From: Levilactobacillus fujinensis
GTDB taxonomy: Bacteria; Bacillota; Bacilli; Lactobacillales; Lactobacillaceae
Direction of reading: 5' to 3'
Assembly (NCBI RefSeq): GCF_003946335.1
Contig: NZ_RHNX01000021.1
Location: 1-55,229, forward strand
DNA: 55,229 nt
Position 1 is the first letter of the stretch, and each line of letters starts with the position of its first letter. The position numbers and the translations under genes were made by a program. Below are positions 17,540 through 26,858 of the stretch, one piece after another. The notes below the pieces were generated by a model that ran no database searches, was not told the origin of the DNA, and saw only the letters and a program-made list of their open reading frames with translations.

Positions 17540-17800
17540 ATTACAGGCTGACATTCACATACGACCGGTCTCCAGGATGCCCCTTCTTCAGGCGCTTCTC
17601 GGCACACCGATCGTTATTTTTATAGCGTGCAGGTCGTGAGTCGTTCACGCTGTGCGATTTCTGTCTGGCCGCTGTGCCCCTCAACCAACACTTACTTATG
17701 CTGTGGTTGGTTGTGAATAGTCGTAGCGCTGCGCTACGCCGGTAAGCCGGTCTTGAAACTTCTCAGGGCGACCGGCTTTCTCGAAACAGCTTCAAAAAAC
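17540..17800 (+). ncRNA. Long structured leader of the opuC operon
   Basis: Nested stems are visible: GGCACA (17601-17606) with TGTGCC (17673-17678), enclosing AGCGTG (17624-17629) with CACGCT (17646-17651) and ATCG with CGAT. Then come CAACCAAC (17682-17689) with GTTGGTTG (17706-17713), and CGTAGCG-ctg-CGCTACG (17722-17738). AAGCCGGTC (17744-17752) pairs with GACCGGCTT (17770-17778), a terminator-like 9-bp stem followed by only a short pyrimidine tract. The same CCGGTC can instead pair with GACCGG at 17563-17568. This fits a cis-acting regulatory RNA, but I recognise no known class. Confidence 0.55.
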
Positions 17801-17824
17801 CGTAAAATTACAGGAGGTTAATCA

Positions 17825-19030
17825 ATGCTACTTTCAATGGAACATCTACGCAAAGAATATCCCAATGGTAAGGTTGCCGTCGACGACTTCAATTTACAGG
17901 TCGACCGCGGCGAGTTCATCGCCTTCATCGGCACATCTGGTTCTGGGAAGACCACGACCATGCGGATGATCAACCGGATGCTCAACCAGACCTCCGGTAC
18001 CATCACAATCGACGGTAAGGACATTTCTAAAATGGACCCGGTCAAGCTCCGACGCTCCATCGGCTACGTGATTCAAAACACCGGGTTAATGCCGCACATG
18101 ACGATTCAAGAAAACATCGAAATCGTCCCCAAGTTGCTCGGCTGGTCAAAGGAAAAACGGGCCGAACAAGCGCACAAAATGATTGAACTGGCCCAATTGC
18201 CAGACGACATGTTGCAACGCTATCCCGGTGAGCTTTCCGGTGGCCAACAGCAACGAATCGGTGTCGTGCGGGCCTTAGCCGCCGACCAACAGATCATTTT
18301 GATGGACGAACCCTTCGGTGCCTTGGACCCCATCACCCGAGAATCCTTGCAGGACCTGGTCAAGCATCTCCAAGAGGATCTCGGCAAGACCTTTATCTTC
18401 GTGACCCATGATATGGACGAGGCCTTGCACCTCGCCACCCGTGTTGTCATTATGAGCCATGGTAAACAGGTCCAAGTCGACACGCCCGAAAATATCCTGC
18501 GGCACCCGGCCAACGAATTCGTGACCAACCTCATCGGTGAGGAACGACTAATTCGGGCCCAACCGAACATTTTAACGGTCAGCCAAATCATGTTGAAGAC
18601 CCCCGTGTCCATCACGCCTGACAAGACGCTGGATGACGCCATCGACCTGATGCATGACCGACGCGTTGATACGTTGCTGGTCACCGACGATAAGGGTGTG
18701 CTCCAAGGCTTCGTTGACTTGGACGACATCAACCGAATCACCGATGGCACCACGCCCATCAGTCGTTTCACCAACCGCAAAGTCTTTTACGTGCAGGCCA
18801 ACTCCCTCATCGGGGACACGGTCGATCGGATCTTGAAACAGGGGGTTAAAAACGTTCCCGTAGTCGATGCCAAGAAGCACTTAGTCGGCATCGTTACCAG
18901 AACGGCCTTAGTTGACATCGTGTACGATGCACTACGAGGAGCGCCAGACGCCGATGAAGAACCAGCTTCACCGATCAACGCTGACATCCATGCCGCCGCC
19001 AATCATGAAGGAGGCGACACTGCCGAATGA
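17825..19030 (+). CDS. opuCA: Osmoprotectant ABC transporter, ATP-binding subunit
   Basis: The ATPase of an OpuC-type importer for glycine betaine, carnitine, choline or similar osmolytes. The 401-residue protein has Walker [11 protein letters not shown] (about residue 37), signature [11 protein letters not shown], Walker [13 protein letters not shown] and the switch histidine in VTHDMDEA. Two CBS domains follow (about residues 250-375), as in other OpuCA proteins, where they can sense ionic strength or bind c-di-AMP. The gene begins after TACAGGAGG and overlaps opuCB by 4 bp. Order and sizes match the opuCA-CB-CC-CD operon of Bacillus subtilis. Confidence 0.95.
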   Translation: MLLSMEHLRKEYPNGKVAVDDFNLQVDRGEFIAFIGTSGSGKTTTMRMINRMLNQTSGTITIDGKDISKMDPVKLRRSIGYVIQNTGLMPHMTIQENIEIVPKLLGWSKEKRAEQAHKMIELAQLPDDMLQRYPGELSGGQQQRIGVVRALAADQQIILMDEPFGALDPITRESLQDLVKHLQEDLGKTFIFVTHDMDEALHLATRVVIMSHGKQVQVDTPENILRHPANEFVTNLIGEERLIRAQPNILTVSQIMLKTPVSITPDKTLDDAIDLMHDRRVDTLLVTDDKGVLQGFVDLDDINRITDGTTPISRFTNRKVFYVQANSLIGDTVDRILKQGVKNVPVVDAKKHLVGIVTRTALVDIVYDALRGAPDADEEPASPINADIHAAANHEGGDTAE

Positions 19031-19653
19031 CCCATTTCTTAGCCACATACGGCTGGCAACTCGTTGCCAAGACCGGCCAACATTTATACATCTCAGCCGC
19101 TGCACTGGCCCTCGGGGTCATTGTGGCCGTGCCATTAGGCATTCTGCTGACGCGGATGAAGCACGGAGCCAACTTTGTGATCACCCTCGCTGGTGTCTTG
19201 CAAACGATCCCGGCCATGGCGTTACTGGCGATGATGATTCCCATCTTCGGGATTGGCTCCACACCGGCCATTGTCGCCCTGTTCATCTACTCCCTCCTGC
19301 CCATCCTGCGCAACACTTACCTCGGAATGCAGGGCGTCTCCCCGACCGTGCGTGATGCGGCCAAGGGGATGGGGATGACCTGGTGGCAAATGATGGTCCG
19401 CGCCGAGATTCCACTGGCCGCGCCCGTCATCATGGCTGGTATCCGGCTGTCCGCAACTTACGTGATTGCTTGGGCCACGCTGGCGTCTTACATTGGCGCT
19501 GGTGGCCTCGGGGACTTTATCTTTAACGGTTTAAACCTCTACCGGTCCGACCTGATTCTCGGCGGCTCGATTCCCGTTATCCTCTTAGCCCTATTGGTGG
19601 ACTACTTACTGGGTAAAGTGGAATGGGCCGTCACGCCACGACCCTTACGATAG
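19027..19653 (+). CDS. opuCB: Osmoprotectant ABC transporter, permease subunit
   Basis: A 208-residue inner membrane permease with about five or six helices and the binding-protein-dependent permease (EAA) loop, [22 protein letters not shown], which contacts the ATPase. It overlaps the end of opuCA (ATGA) and is followed after 9 nt by opuCC. Its sequence is closely related to the fourth gene, as expected for a heterodimeric channel. Confidence 0.94.
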   Translation: MTHFLATYGWQLVAKTGQHLYISAAALALGVIVAVPLGILLTRMKHGANFVITLAGVLQTIPAMALLAMMIPIFGIGSTPAIVALFIYSLLPILRNTYLGMQGVSPTVRDAAKGMGMTWWQMMVRAEIPLAAPVIMAGIRLSATYVIAWATLASYIGAGGLGDFIFNGLNLYRSDLILGGSIPVILLALLVDYLLGKVEWAVTPRPLR

Positions 19654-19662
19654 GAGGTTCGT

Positions 19663-20595
19663 TTGATGCGAAATAAATTACGTAAATGGCTCGCCGCATT
19701 TCTGGTTGCCGTCGTCCTCCTTCCGTTAGGAGGTTGCGCGCTGCCAGGATTAGCCGGCTCCGGCAATAACACCGTCCGGATTGCCTCACAGAATACGACC
19801 GAACAGCAGATCATGGCCTACATGATTGCTGGTATGATCAGTCACTATACCAACTTACACACCTCAATTATTAATAACTTAGGATCCGGGAACGTCAGCT
19901 TCAACGCCCTCAAGAATAACAACGCGGACATCAGTTCCATTCGTTTCAACGGGACCGATCTGACGACCATCCTAGATGAAAAGTTTGAACGCGATCCCGC
20001 TAAGGTCAACACCATCGTCACCCAGGAGTTTCAAAAACGCTACCAGATGACTTACTTCAAGTCTTACGGGTTTGCCGATACCTATGCCTGGATGGTTAAG
20101 CAGAGCTACGCGAAAAAGCACCACCTAGAAACCGTCAGTGACTTAAAAAAGTTGGCGCCAAACATGACCGTCGGGATCGACCAAATTTGGCAAAACCGGC
20201 AAGGCGACGGCTATCCTGCCTTCCAAAAAATGTACGGTTACAGCTTTGGCAAGGTCTTACCGATGCAGACCGGGTTGCTTTACGACGCGCTGTCCGCCGA
20301 TAAGATGGACGCCATTCTAGGCTACTCCACCGATGGCCGGGTCGGCAGTTACCATCTGAAATTACTAAAAGACGACCGGCAGTTCTTCCCACCATACGAC
20401 GCCAGCCCCGTCGCTACGGATGCTATTTTAAAGCAGCATCCCGCGTTGAAGGGCGTGCTGAATCGTTTGGTTGGCAAGATTTCACTGACGACCATGCAAA
20501 AGTTAAACTACCAGGTCGACGACCAACTCGAAGAACCACAGACGGTCGCGACGAATTTCTTGAAACAACACCACTATTTCGAAGGGGGCAAGTAA
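19663..20595 (+). CDS. opuCC: Osmoprotectant-binding lipoprotein
   Basis: The extracytoplasmic solute-binding subunit. The 310-residue precursor has a basic N-terminus, a hydrophobic signal and the lipobox LGGC (Cys about residue 27), so it should be lipid-anchored outside the membrane. The mature part, VRIASQNTTEQQIMAYMIAG and later GYSTDGRVGSYHLKLLKDD, is typical of the OpuAC/ProX-like quaternary-amine binders. The ribosome binding site is AGGAGG. The next gene starts one base after its stop codon. Confidence 0.94.
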   Translation: MMRNKLRKWLAAFLVAVVLLPLGGCALPGLAGSGNNTVRIASQNTTEQQIMAYMIAGMISHYTNLHTSIINNLGSGNVSFNALKNNNADISSIRFNGTDLTTILDEKFERDPAKVNTIVTQEFQKRYQMTYFKSYGFADTYAWMVKQSYAKKHHLETVSDLKKLAPNMTVGIDQIWQNRQGDGYPAFQKMYGYSFGKVLPMQTGLLYDALSADKMDAILGYSTDGRVGSYHLKLLKDDRQFFPPYDASPVATDAILKQHPALKGVLNRLVGKISLTTMQKLNYQVDDQLEEPQTVATNFLKQHHYFEGGK

Positions 20596-20596
20596 C

Positions 20597-21259
20597 GTGA
20601 AAGACTTAGGCTTATGGGGTCAATTAATCTACTACTTCTCCCACAACGGGATGTACGTGTTGAGTCAATTTAACCAAACGTTTCTGGTCTCCATCTACGG
20701 TGTCCTGTTGGGCGCCATTGTTGGGATTCCACTGGGTATCTGGATTTCACAGTACCGGCGGCTCTCGCCAGTGATCATTGGAGCGGCCAATGTGATTCAG
20801 ACCGTACCTTCCCTGGCAATGCTGTCCATTCTGATGCTGGGACTAGGGCTGGGGCAAACGACCGTCGTGGTCACCGTCTTCCTGTACTCCCTACTACCAA
20901 TCATCAAGAACACCTACACCGGCATGCTGAGCGTCGATCCAGACGTCTTGGACGCCGGTAAGGGAATGGGGATGACCCGCTGGCAAGTCATGATGACCAT
21001 CCGGATTCCCCTCTCGCTGTCCGTCATTATCGCTGGCATCCGTAACGCGCTGGTCATCGGTATTGGGATTACCGTGATCGGCTCGTTCATCGGTTCCGGC
21101 GGTCTGGGCGACATCATCATCCGTGGGACCAACGCGACGAACGGTGGTGCAATTATTCTGGCGGGAGCGTTACCGACCGCGTTAATGGCGATTATCACCG
21201 ACTTGGTCCTCTCCTTCATCGAAAAGCGTCTTACTCCCAAGACGTCTTCGGAACACTAA
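20597..21259 (+). CDS. opuCD: Osmoprotectant ABC transporter, permease subunit
   Basis: A 220-residue permease with the EAA loop DAGKGMGMTRWQVMMTIRIPL and about six helices. The start is GTG, one base after opuCC, with GAAGGGGG as ribosome binding site. It completes the four-gene transporter; the terminator lies 430 nt downstream at 21686-21731, beyond an inserted repeat. Confidence 0.94.
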   Translation: MKDLGLWGQLIYYFSHNGMYVLSQFNQTFLVSIYGVLLGAIVGIPLGIWISQYRRLSPVIIGAANVIQTVPSLAMLSILMLGLGLGQTTVVVTVFLYSLLPIIKNTYTGMLSVDPDVLDAGKGMGMTRWQVMMTIRIPLSLSVIIAGIRNALVIGIGITVIGSFIGSGGLGDIIIRGTNATNGGAIILAGALPTALMAIITDLVLSFIEKRLTPKTSSEH

Positions 21260-21311
21260 TCGGTTGGTCGCGTTATCCTTTGTTATCATTTAATTCTGAT
21301 TTCTTTGTTAC

Positions 21312-21490
21312 TAAAAAAGCTTAAAACAGCTGGTGTCGTCCCGATTGGACGCGTACCGGCTGTTTGTCTCTGTTCCTTTGTTAGCACTCATTTCACTTCC
21401 GCTGATTGCTTGGCAAGGTTTCATCGAACAAGCGGTGAACGACATTTTAATTTCGACCATCACCTTCTTTTGGCTGCGCAGTTACTTACA
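21312..21490 (+). pseudogene. Membrane-protein remnant abutting a repeat copy
   Basis: One plus-strand frame reads SSRLDAYRLFVSVPLLALIS, then LPLIAWQGFIEQAVNDILIS and TITFFWLRSYLQ, which looks like two membrane helices. It has no ribosome binding site and runs straight into the repeat that begins at 21491. It may be part of a small membrane protein gene disrupted by the repeat. I cannot name the family, and chance coding is possible. Confidence 0.35.
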
Positions 21491-21657
21491 AAAACCAAGC
21501 TTGGAGACTCGGTATTTTCGAGGCTTCAAGTTGTGTTCGCACCGATTCAGCCCATATCTGCCGGCCGGTAAGGCGATGGTTGGACAACGTTGCCTAATTT
21601 TAGACCCAGTATCGTTGTGACAACGGTCATAATGTGTGTTTTGGAACTTTCAACCTC
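21491..21657 (+). repeat. Intergenic repeat, right half of module B
   Basis: Aligns with the reverse complement of 37785-37950 with about a dozen differences over roughly 163 bases (counted by eye). It starts AAAACCAAGCTTGGAGACTC, includes CAGCCCATATCTGCCGGCCG and ends TTTTGGAACTTTCAACCTC. The small CGTTG-tga-CAACG hairpin near its end is kept in other copies. Confidence 0.85.
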
Positions 21658-21685
21658 AGCTGTAAGTCTAAGTTCAACTAAACAT

Positions 21686-21731
21686 AACGCCACAGTAAGC
21701 CTGAACCAACTTACCTACCGCGGCGTTTTTT
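21686..21731 (+). terminator. Terminator downstream of the opuC operon
   Basis: AACGCC-aca-GTAAG pairs with CTTAC-ctaccgc-GGCGTT, with a run of six T residues. Confidence 0.75.
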
Positions 21732-21875
21732 AGTCTACGCGACCAATTCAGATAGCCCCAATAGACCAGTCATCCCCCCAACCATAAAATCCCAACAATT
21801 ATCACCGCAACAAAACCACTAGCACGCCATCAGAGCCGGAACGCGGTCATTTTTCATCCAACCTAATCACTATGC

Positions 21876-21881
21876 TATACT
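21876..21881 (+). promoter_or_regulatory. Extended -10 promoter element
   Basis: TATGC-TATACT is an extended -10 (TGn) box. Transcription from about 21888 would leave no room for translation from the ATG at 21891 and supports the GTG start at 21915. Confidence 0.6.
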
Positions 21882-21914
21882 GGGTTGTAAATGATTAATA
21901 GAGGAGATGGTCGG

Positions 21915-23267
21915 GTGAACCGGCTGAGACAAAGTGGCATCGACTTTTCTGTGGGCACCCTGAACTTTCTGGCAAATATCGGCATTATGTTGCCCTACGT
22001 GCTGATTCTAACCAAGTACCAGACGACCCACAGTGAAACGTTTCTGATTGCCCTGGTAGCATTTTATATTTCCCGTGCCGCCAGCATTTTTTATACCAAA
22101 CGCCTGAACTTGAGATCCACGACGTACCTGATTCTGAGTCTGGTGCTCGGCGCCTTGGGAAGTCTGACCTTTGCGCTAACCGATGCCGTCGGGTGGCTGA
22201 TCATCGGCAGCCTTCTCTGGGGCTATAGCGCCGCCACAATTTGGCCGTACTTTTTGACCGTGAAACTTCACCTAAGTGCAACCACCGAATTTCGTATGAA
22301 GCGGCTCTACTGGGCCATTTTCGCTGGACTAGCACTGGTCATCGGCGTGGACCTATTGGCGAAGTTGAGCTACACGTTGACCTTTGTCCTACTGGCCCTG
22401 CTGTACCTCGCCGCGGTTCCCGGGGGCATTCTGTTAGATAACTTTACCAACGACTTCTACCAGAATCGGCCCCATCATCTGCATGGCATCACACAGACTT
22501 GGCGCTGGATTCTGTCAGTGATTGGCTTTGCCGTCATCGCCGTGCTGACGACGTTGCGTAAGGCTAGTGTCAGTATTCCCAGTGGCATCGTGCTCGCCAT
22601 TATTGGTGTGGCGCTAGTCATCCTCGCTATTGAGCTCTATAGCGACCGTCACGTTCTCCCTAACTACAAGGTACGTCTCCTGAACCGAGGATTTCTGGTA
22701 AGTCTCGTACTCCTGTTCAACAGTTTCTTCGCCTACTTCTATCTCGGTAGCGGTGGCATGTATGCCGTCTTTGCCCTCTACCTGGTTGGCTTTGAAACGG
22801 GCTACCCGGTCTTCAAGGCCCTTGGGAAACACGATGAGGCCCGCGCCCTGCGCCTTAGTCAAATCAGTCTGGTGGCTGGTCACGTGCTCCTGTTGGTTCC
22901 GTGGGTCGGCAGCTACCCGGTTGGCCTCCTACTGATTACGCTGTACGTGGGCTACGATAACCCAACCATCAACGAAACGCTGTACGGCTCGGCGGAAATT
23001 GATAGTGACACTGCCATCGTCAATAAATACCGTTTCTCCACGTACGGTGGGTTGCTCTGCCAGCTGGCCATGTTTGGTCTGCTGGTCGCCGTTAGTGCCG
23101 TGACCCATACGCACATTCTGGACTTCTTTAAGCCTAGCAATGCCGGGAATTTCTGGCTGTATACGTTGACGATGAGTTGGCCGTTAGTGCTGATTTCACT
23201 TGGGATTTCGATTGGAAATATTTTGCATGAACCGAAGACCCGTGACGTGACTCGGTCCGTAGATTAA
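21915..23267 (+). CDS. MFS-like 12-helix membrane protein of unknown substrate
   Basis: A 450-residue polytopic membrane protein with about 12 hydrophobic helices in two halves, resembling major facilitator transporters, but without a clear motif A. The N-terminus has a basic RLRQSG before helix 1. Other recognisable parts are YISRAASIFYTKRLNLRS and the paired SYPVGLLLITLYVGYDNPT. The GTG start has AGAGGAG 8 nt upstream, whereas the in-frame ATG at 21891 has none. A very strong terminator follows. Function is unknown. Confidence 0.75.
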   Translation: MNRLRQSGIDFSVGTLNFLANIGIMLPYVLILTKYQTTHSETFLIALVAFYISRAASIFYTKRLNLRSTTYLILSLVLGALGSLTFALTDAVGWLIIGSLLWGYSAATIWPYFLTVKLHLSATTEFRMKRLYWAIFAGLALVIGVDLLAKLSYTLTFVLLALLYLAAVPGGILLDNFTNDFYQNRPHHLHGITQTWRWILSVIGFAVIAVLTTLRKASVSIPSGIVLAIIGVALVILAIELYSDRHVLPNYKVRLLNRGFLVSLVLLFNSFFAYFYLGSGGMYAVFALYLVGFETGYPVFKALGKHDEARALRLSQISLVAGHVLLLVPWVGSYPVGLLLITLYVGYDNPTINETLYGSAEIDSDTAIVNKYRFSTYGGLLCQLAMFGLLVAVSAVTHTHILDFFKPSNAGNFWLYTLTMSWPLVLISLGISIGNILHEPKTRDVTRSVD

Positions 23268-23371
23268 CGGTCAATTTCGCATTAAAAATAAACTCATAAT
23301 CAGTCACCCGTTTCACTGAGCGTTTCCCTACCCTAATCCCTTAGCCAATGCTATACTTCATCACGAATCAC

Positions 23372-23420
23372 AAACCACCGGCCACGTCTTCGTTAGGGAA
23401 GATGTGGCCGGTGGTTTTTA
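23372..23420 (+). terminator. Strong terminator
   Basis: AAACCACCGGCCACgTCTTC pairs with GAAGATGTGGCCGGTGGTTT, followed by TTTACC. The remaining gap to 23692 shows no further feature except the GGAGG ribosome binding site of the antitoxin. Confidence 0.93.
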
Positions 23421-23692
23421 CCTATTTTAGACATTATATTACGCTTGATGCTAGTTGATTAAAAAGGAATTACGATTACGCCAGCTTCCATTCATGACAT
23501 CAACATGGTAAAAATAGTGGTAGACCAATCCGCTTGATCATATACTCTAGCTGACGTTGGTTATTTCAAAACAACTTCTGTTCTACAAACAATGGCTATA
23601 TACCAAGCCACTATCTTTGCTATTAGGTACGTAATCTTATACATTGAGTCGAGACTGGAAGATATCACTTTGTCGCATTGGAGGAAATAATA

Positions 23693-23956
23693 ATGGAAGC
23701 CACAACTTATTCAGATTTCAGAAAAAAGCTCAGATTTTACTTAGATCGTGCTACTGATGACTTTGAACCGATCACTGTCACTCGCAAAAATAACCGTAAT
23801 GCCATCGTAATTTCCGAGGAAGAGTATAACAATATGTTGGAGAACCAATTTGTCCTAGGAAATCCAGCAAATTTGGCTTGGCTCGATAAATCCAAGAAAC
23901 AATTCGAAACTGGACACACTGAATGCCACACTCTTATTGAACCTAGAGAAAAATAA
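23693..23956 (+). CDS. yefM: Antitoxin of the Phd/YefM family
   Basis: This 87-residue protein should bind and neutralise the YoeB toxin encoded next to it and repress its own promoter. It has the Phd/YefM pattern: an N-terminal DNA-binding part (MEATTYSDFRKKLRFYLDRA), the segment TVTRKNNRNAIVISEEEYN typical of the family, and an extended acidic C-terminal region that wraps the toxin. The ATG chosen has GGAGG with an 8-nt spacer. The stop codon overlaps the toxin ATG by one base. Confidence 0.93.
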   Translation: MEATTYSDFRKKLRFYLDRATDDFEPITVTRKNNRNAIVISEEEYNNMLENQFVLGNPANLAWLDKSKKQFETGHTECHTLIEPREK

Positions 23957-24219
23957 TGAACAATAACTTTTCTGAAAATGTTTGGACAGACTATCAATGG
24001 CTTCTAAAAAACAACAAACCATCATTAAAACGAGTTAATAACTTGCTCAGAGACATTGCCCGCCACCCTTTTACTGGCATTGGTAAACCAGAACCCTTAC
24101 ACGGAAATTATGCGGGTACCTGGTCACGGCGTGTGAACCATAAAGATCGCCTTATCTACACTATTAAAGACAATGATATTTTGATATATATTTGTCGGAC
24201 ACATTACTCTCAGAAGTAA
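23956..24219 (+). CDS. yoeB: YoeB-type mRNA interferase toxin
   Basis: A RelE-superfamily ribosome-dependent endoribonuclease of 87 residues. The YoeB active-site set is complete: a glutamate in GKPEPL, an arginine in WSRRVNHKDRLIY, and the C-terminal His-Tyr in RTHYSQK. It is coupled to the upstream antitoxin (TAATG overlap). A hairpin terminator ends the unit. Confidence 0.95.
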   Translation: MNNNFSENVWTDYQWLLKNNKPSLKRVNNLLRDIARHPFTGIGKPEPLHGNYAGTWSRRVNHKDRLIYTIKDNDILIYICRTHYSQK

Positions 24220-24234
24220 CGTAATATTAAACCC

Positions 24235-24277
24235 AGCGATCACGCTCTTCAAACGAAGACGTGACCGCTGATTTTTT
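24235..24277. terminator. Terminator of the YefM-YoeB unit
   Basis: AGCG-at-CACG-ct-CTTC pairs with GAAG-ac-GTG-ac-CGCT, then TTTTTT. It may also serve the converging membrane-protein gene. Confidence 0.85.
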
Positions 24278-24713
24278 ACGCAATTAATTTCAAAATTCCA
24301 TACGTTCCACTCAAAACAATTAGTAGTACTGGCGCCAACACAATCCCCATCGCCATTAGTAAAATGCTCACCCCTAACCGGCTGCTTGGGTCCCAGCTGG
24401 CACTCGGTACTAGGTTGAAGTAAGACGCCCACAGCCGCTGGACCGGCTTGTCAATGTGAAAGACCATCTTCTGGTTCAGCTTGGCCAGCAGAATACGCAC
24501 CACCGGCAATAACAGCCAAAAGCTCAGCGTAAAGTACCACGACGTCGTGTCCCAGTTAAAGATAAATTTGCCAACAATGAAGCGACAGTTGAGGACAATC
24601 AAAATGAGATACGCTGGCAAGCCGACAATATAGGTAATTTCGTAATTGGTCCAACGCGTTAGGCTCGGCGTGATGGTGACCAGCGTTTGCAACAAAGATG
24701 GTTTCCGACTCAC
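24276..24713 (-). CDS. Membrane protein of unknown function
   Basis: A 145-residue protein with about four hydrophobic helices (near residues 25-45, 57-75 and 110-140). It begins with GTG after an AAGGGAGGGG stretch. Between helices it has a basic loop, KLNQKMVFHIDKPVQRLW. I do not recognise the family. It is convergent with the toxin-antitoxin pair and divergent from nothing obvious; the decayed MFS genes upstream are on the same strand. Confidence 0.65.
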   Translation of the reverse strand: MSRKPSLLQTLVTITPSLTRWTNYEITYIVGLPAYLILIVLNCRFIVGKFIFNWDTTSWYFTLSFWLLLPVVRILLAKLNQKMVFHIDKPVQRLWASYFNLVPSASWDPSSRLGVSILLMAMGIVLAPVLLIVLSGTYGILKLIA

Positions 24714-24805
24714 GATGACCCGCCCCTCCCTTGAAAAGTGCTCTCAGTATACGCACTTTTCAGCGAGAGGTAGTTGCCAACGACGCCGTTTTCTCCATGA
24801 ACAAA

Positions 24806-25320
24806 CTAAGGCCGGGCTAGCCGCCGCCGTAAAACCTCTGCGTACAGCAAGCCAACGACGATGGCAGCCACTAAGCCAATCCACGCGATAGCCATCGTCC
24901 ACCCGTTCGCAAGGAAAGCAAACACGACCGCACCACCCGGTACCGTCAGCTGAATCACGGTATAAAACACGCTTAGAATCGACCCAATCGCCTCTTCCGG
25001 CAACTCTGTAATCATTTCCGCTTGGATTCGTGGATTGAGTAAACCAATCAGGACCCCGTTGACCAAGATGCAGGCGACCAGGATGTAGCGGTTCTGCAGC
25101 CACAGTAGATTGGCACTGATGACGCCACTTACACCGATCACCAGCGTCAGGTTAGTCGGAATCGACAGCCAGGCCACCCGCTTCATCGGCGTAAATGACC
25201 CCAGAATTATCCCCACGCGTAAATCACGAAAACAATATTGAATAGCGTCGACCCCAACATACTGACAAACGTTGCCAGTGTCAGCAGGCGATAGCGCCTG
25301 TTGTGTAGAAAGACCATCAT
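24806..25320 (-). pseudogene. Decayed MFS transporter with internal deletion and frameshift
   Basis: The ATG at 25320 (ribosome binding site GAGAGGAG) opens a typical MFS N-terminus, MMVFLHNRRYRLLTLATFVS then MLGSTLFNIVFVIYA, but stops at TAA near 25217. A second frame, shifted by one base in the GGGG run there, continues IILGSFTPMKRVAWLSIPTN to the end VLRRRLARP at 24806. The join skips roughly helices 2-6 of a normal ~400-residue MFS protein, so both a deletion and a frameshift have occurred. It lies directly behind another broken MFS gene. Confidence 0.8.
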
Positions 25321-25336
25321 GCCGGTCAGCTCCTCT

Positions 25337-26542
25337 CTAGTCGAACTCGGCGTGCTGGATAACGACTAGAAAATACATCCCCGTCAGCACCGTCACTCCC
25401 CCATAGAGCACTTGCGGCCAAATGACCGCCCAATGTGTCACCATGACTCCGCCCAACACTGAGCCAAATGGAATCATGGCTGAGAGTAGACTTTCGTTAA
25501 TCGTTGAAATGCGGCCCAAGATTTCACTGGGAAAGGCCGACTGAACGTAAGCGATAAAATTGATGTTCATCATGCTGACAAACAGCGCGCTCACTGAGAT
25601 CAAGAGGACCGCCAAACCCCCTTGCCGACTCACGACTAATAGCAGGCGACAGCCGCCACCTAAGATCAGGCAACCACCGGCAAAGGTAATCAACCGATTC
25701 CCCGTGAGCCTCAATTTCTGTACCAACAATGCGCCTAACAAGCCGCCAACGGCAATTCCCGTCAGCAGGGCGCCGTACCCCCACGCCTGCCTGCTCAGAT
25801 AGACCCGTGCGAACCGTGGCAAACCGGCATCGGCAGCCCCATAGAAGAGGTTGACTAGCGCAAATGGCACCAATACTTTCAGCATAAATGGGTGTTGCGC
25901 AAGTGTTTGTCATCCCAATCTCAGCGACTGCCCGTAGTGCTCATCGGTTGTGGGTCCTGGACTAGCTTGACTAAGCCGCAGAAACTTGAAGACCAACAGG
26001 GCGATGCCAAAGACCGGTACCGCTAACAGGAGCGTGTGCTGCACGGAGAGAACCGATAGGAGGCCCAGGACAGCCCCGTTGAGAATCAGGTCCAGTACCT
26101 GATAGCTCATCTGAAACAGCCCGTTGACGTGCAACAGGTCGACGCCACTGACAAGCAGCGGCAGGAGTTTGTCCTCGGTGGGATAAATCAATGCTGAACT
26201 GATGGTCGATAGCAGGAGGAAACCTAATAAGAGGCCACCTAGGAACCTTCCATTTAGTCGTAGTGCTAGAACGACGACCAATGCCAGGGCCAGAATAACC
26301 TGGCTACCAGTTGCCCCAACCAACACGCGTTTTACTCGCACCCGATCCAAGATGGGGCCGAGCAAAAATGAGAGTGCATCCACTCCAGACGTGATCACAA
26401 AGACTGCCGTGACAAACCACGCCGACTGATAGCGTGTATTAAAGTCCCACAATACAGACATATAGATCAGGCTGTCGCCGACGTTGGTGAGTATGCGGCC
26501 AGCTAGCAGTTGACGAATGGTTTGGGTGTTGGTGGTTGTCAT
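25337..26542 (-). pseudogene. MFS transporter gene interrupted by an in-frame TGA
   Basis: The frame is full length for an MFS exporter (402 codons) except for one TGA at 25910-25912. Before it the product reads MTTTNTQTIRQLLAGRILTN (start) to GQSLRLG; after the stop the same frame continues QTLAQHPFMLKVLVPFALVN through twelve-helix-type sequence to VIQHAEFD. A single C-to-T change of CGA (Arg) would explain it. The N-terminal GRILTNVGDSLIYMSVLW is like macrolide-efflux-type MFS proteins. A sequencing error or a recent mutation are both possible. Confidence 0.85.
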
Positions 26543-26600
26543 GGGCGCCTCGCTGTCTTAATTACATTATTTTTAACCGCGCAATATAGGAATAAACGTA

Positions 26601-26783
26601 TTATATCACCTTTTTCTCATCTGATTTTAATCTTTCTAAAACAAAGATGGTATCTCTTCTAACCCTCCCATCTACCGCCCATTTCTGGATATTCCAGTTT
26701 GGCCGGTCACTAAACAATAGACCCAGCGTCTGGCCCACTAAGAGACTTTCGGTCATTTGCAGGCCAATACCGTTTAACAACAA
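26601..26783 (-). other. Short open frame of uncertain status in the gap after the WxL terminator
   Basis: A 60-codon frame, reading GLQMTESLLVGQTLGLLFSD and then RPNWNIQKWAVDGRVRRDTI, has protein-like composition but starts with TTG without a ribosome binding site, right behind a terminator. It may be the C-terminal relic of a regulator once linked to the MFS genes downstream. I cannot assign it. Confidence 0.3.
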
Positions 26784-26789
26784 TTATAC

Positions 26790-26842
26790 AAAAAAAGTCA
26801 CCTTGCTTTCTCACCCTAGAATTGGTAAGGAAGCAAAGTGAC
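26790..26842 (-). terminator. Terminator of the WxL surface-protein cluster
   Basis: Minus strand: GTCAC-t-TTGCTT pairs with AAGCAAG-GTGAC and is followed by seven T residues. Confidence 0.9.
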
Positions 26843-26858
26843 CTATATTCATTCTAAT

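Noticed and set aside
17540-17800. Known ydaO (c-di-AMP) riboswitch in front of opuC
   Set aside because: The functional context fits, but I could not find the conserved ydaO core sequences; the leader is listed as an unclassified structure.
21305-21620. Plus-strand frames containing KLCSHRFSPYLPAGKAMVGQ, with a similar frame at 37808-38008
   Set aside because: The similarity comes from the intergenic repeat. The frames lack ribosome binding sites, other copies are truncated or out of frame, and the DNA keeps hairpins rather than codons.
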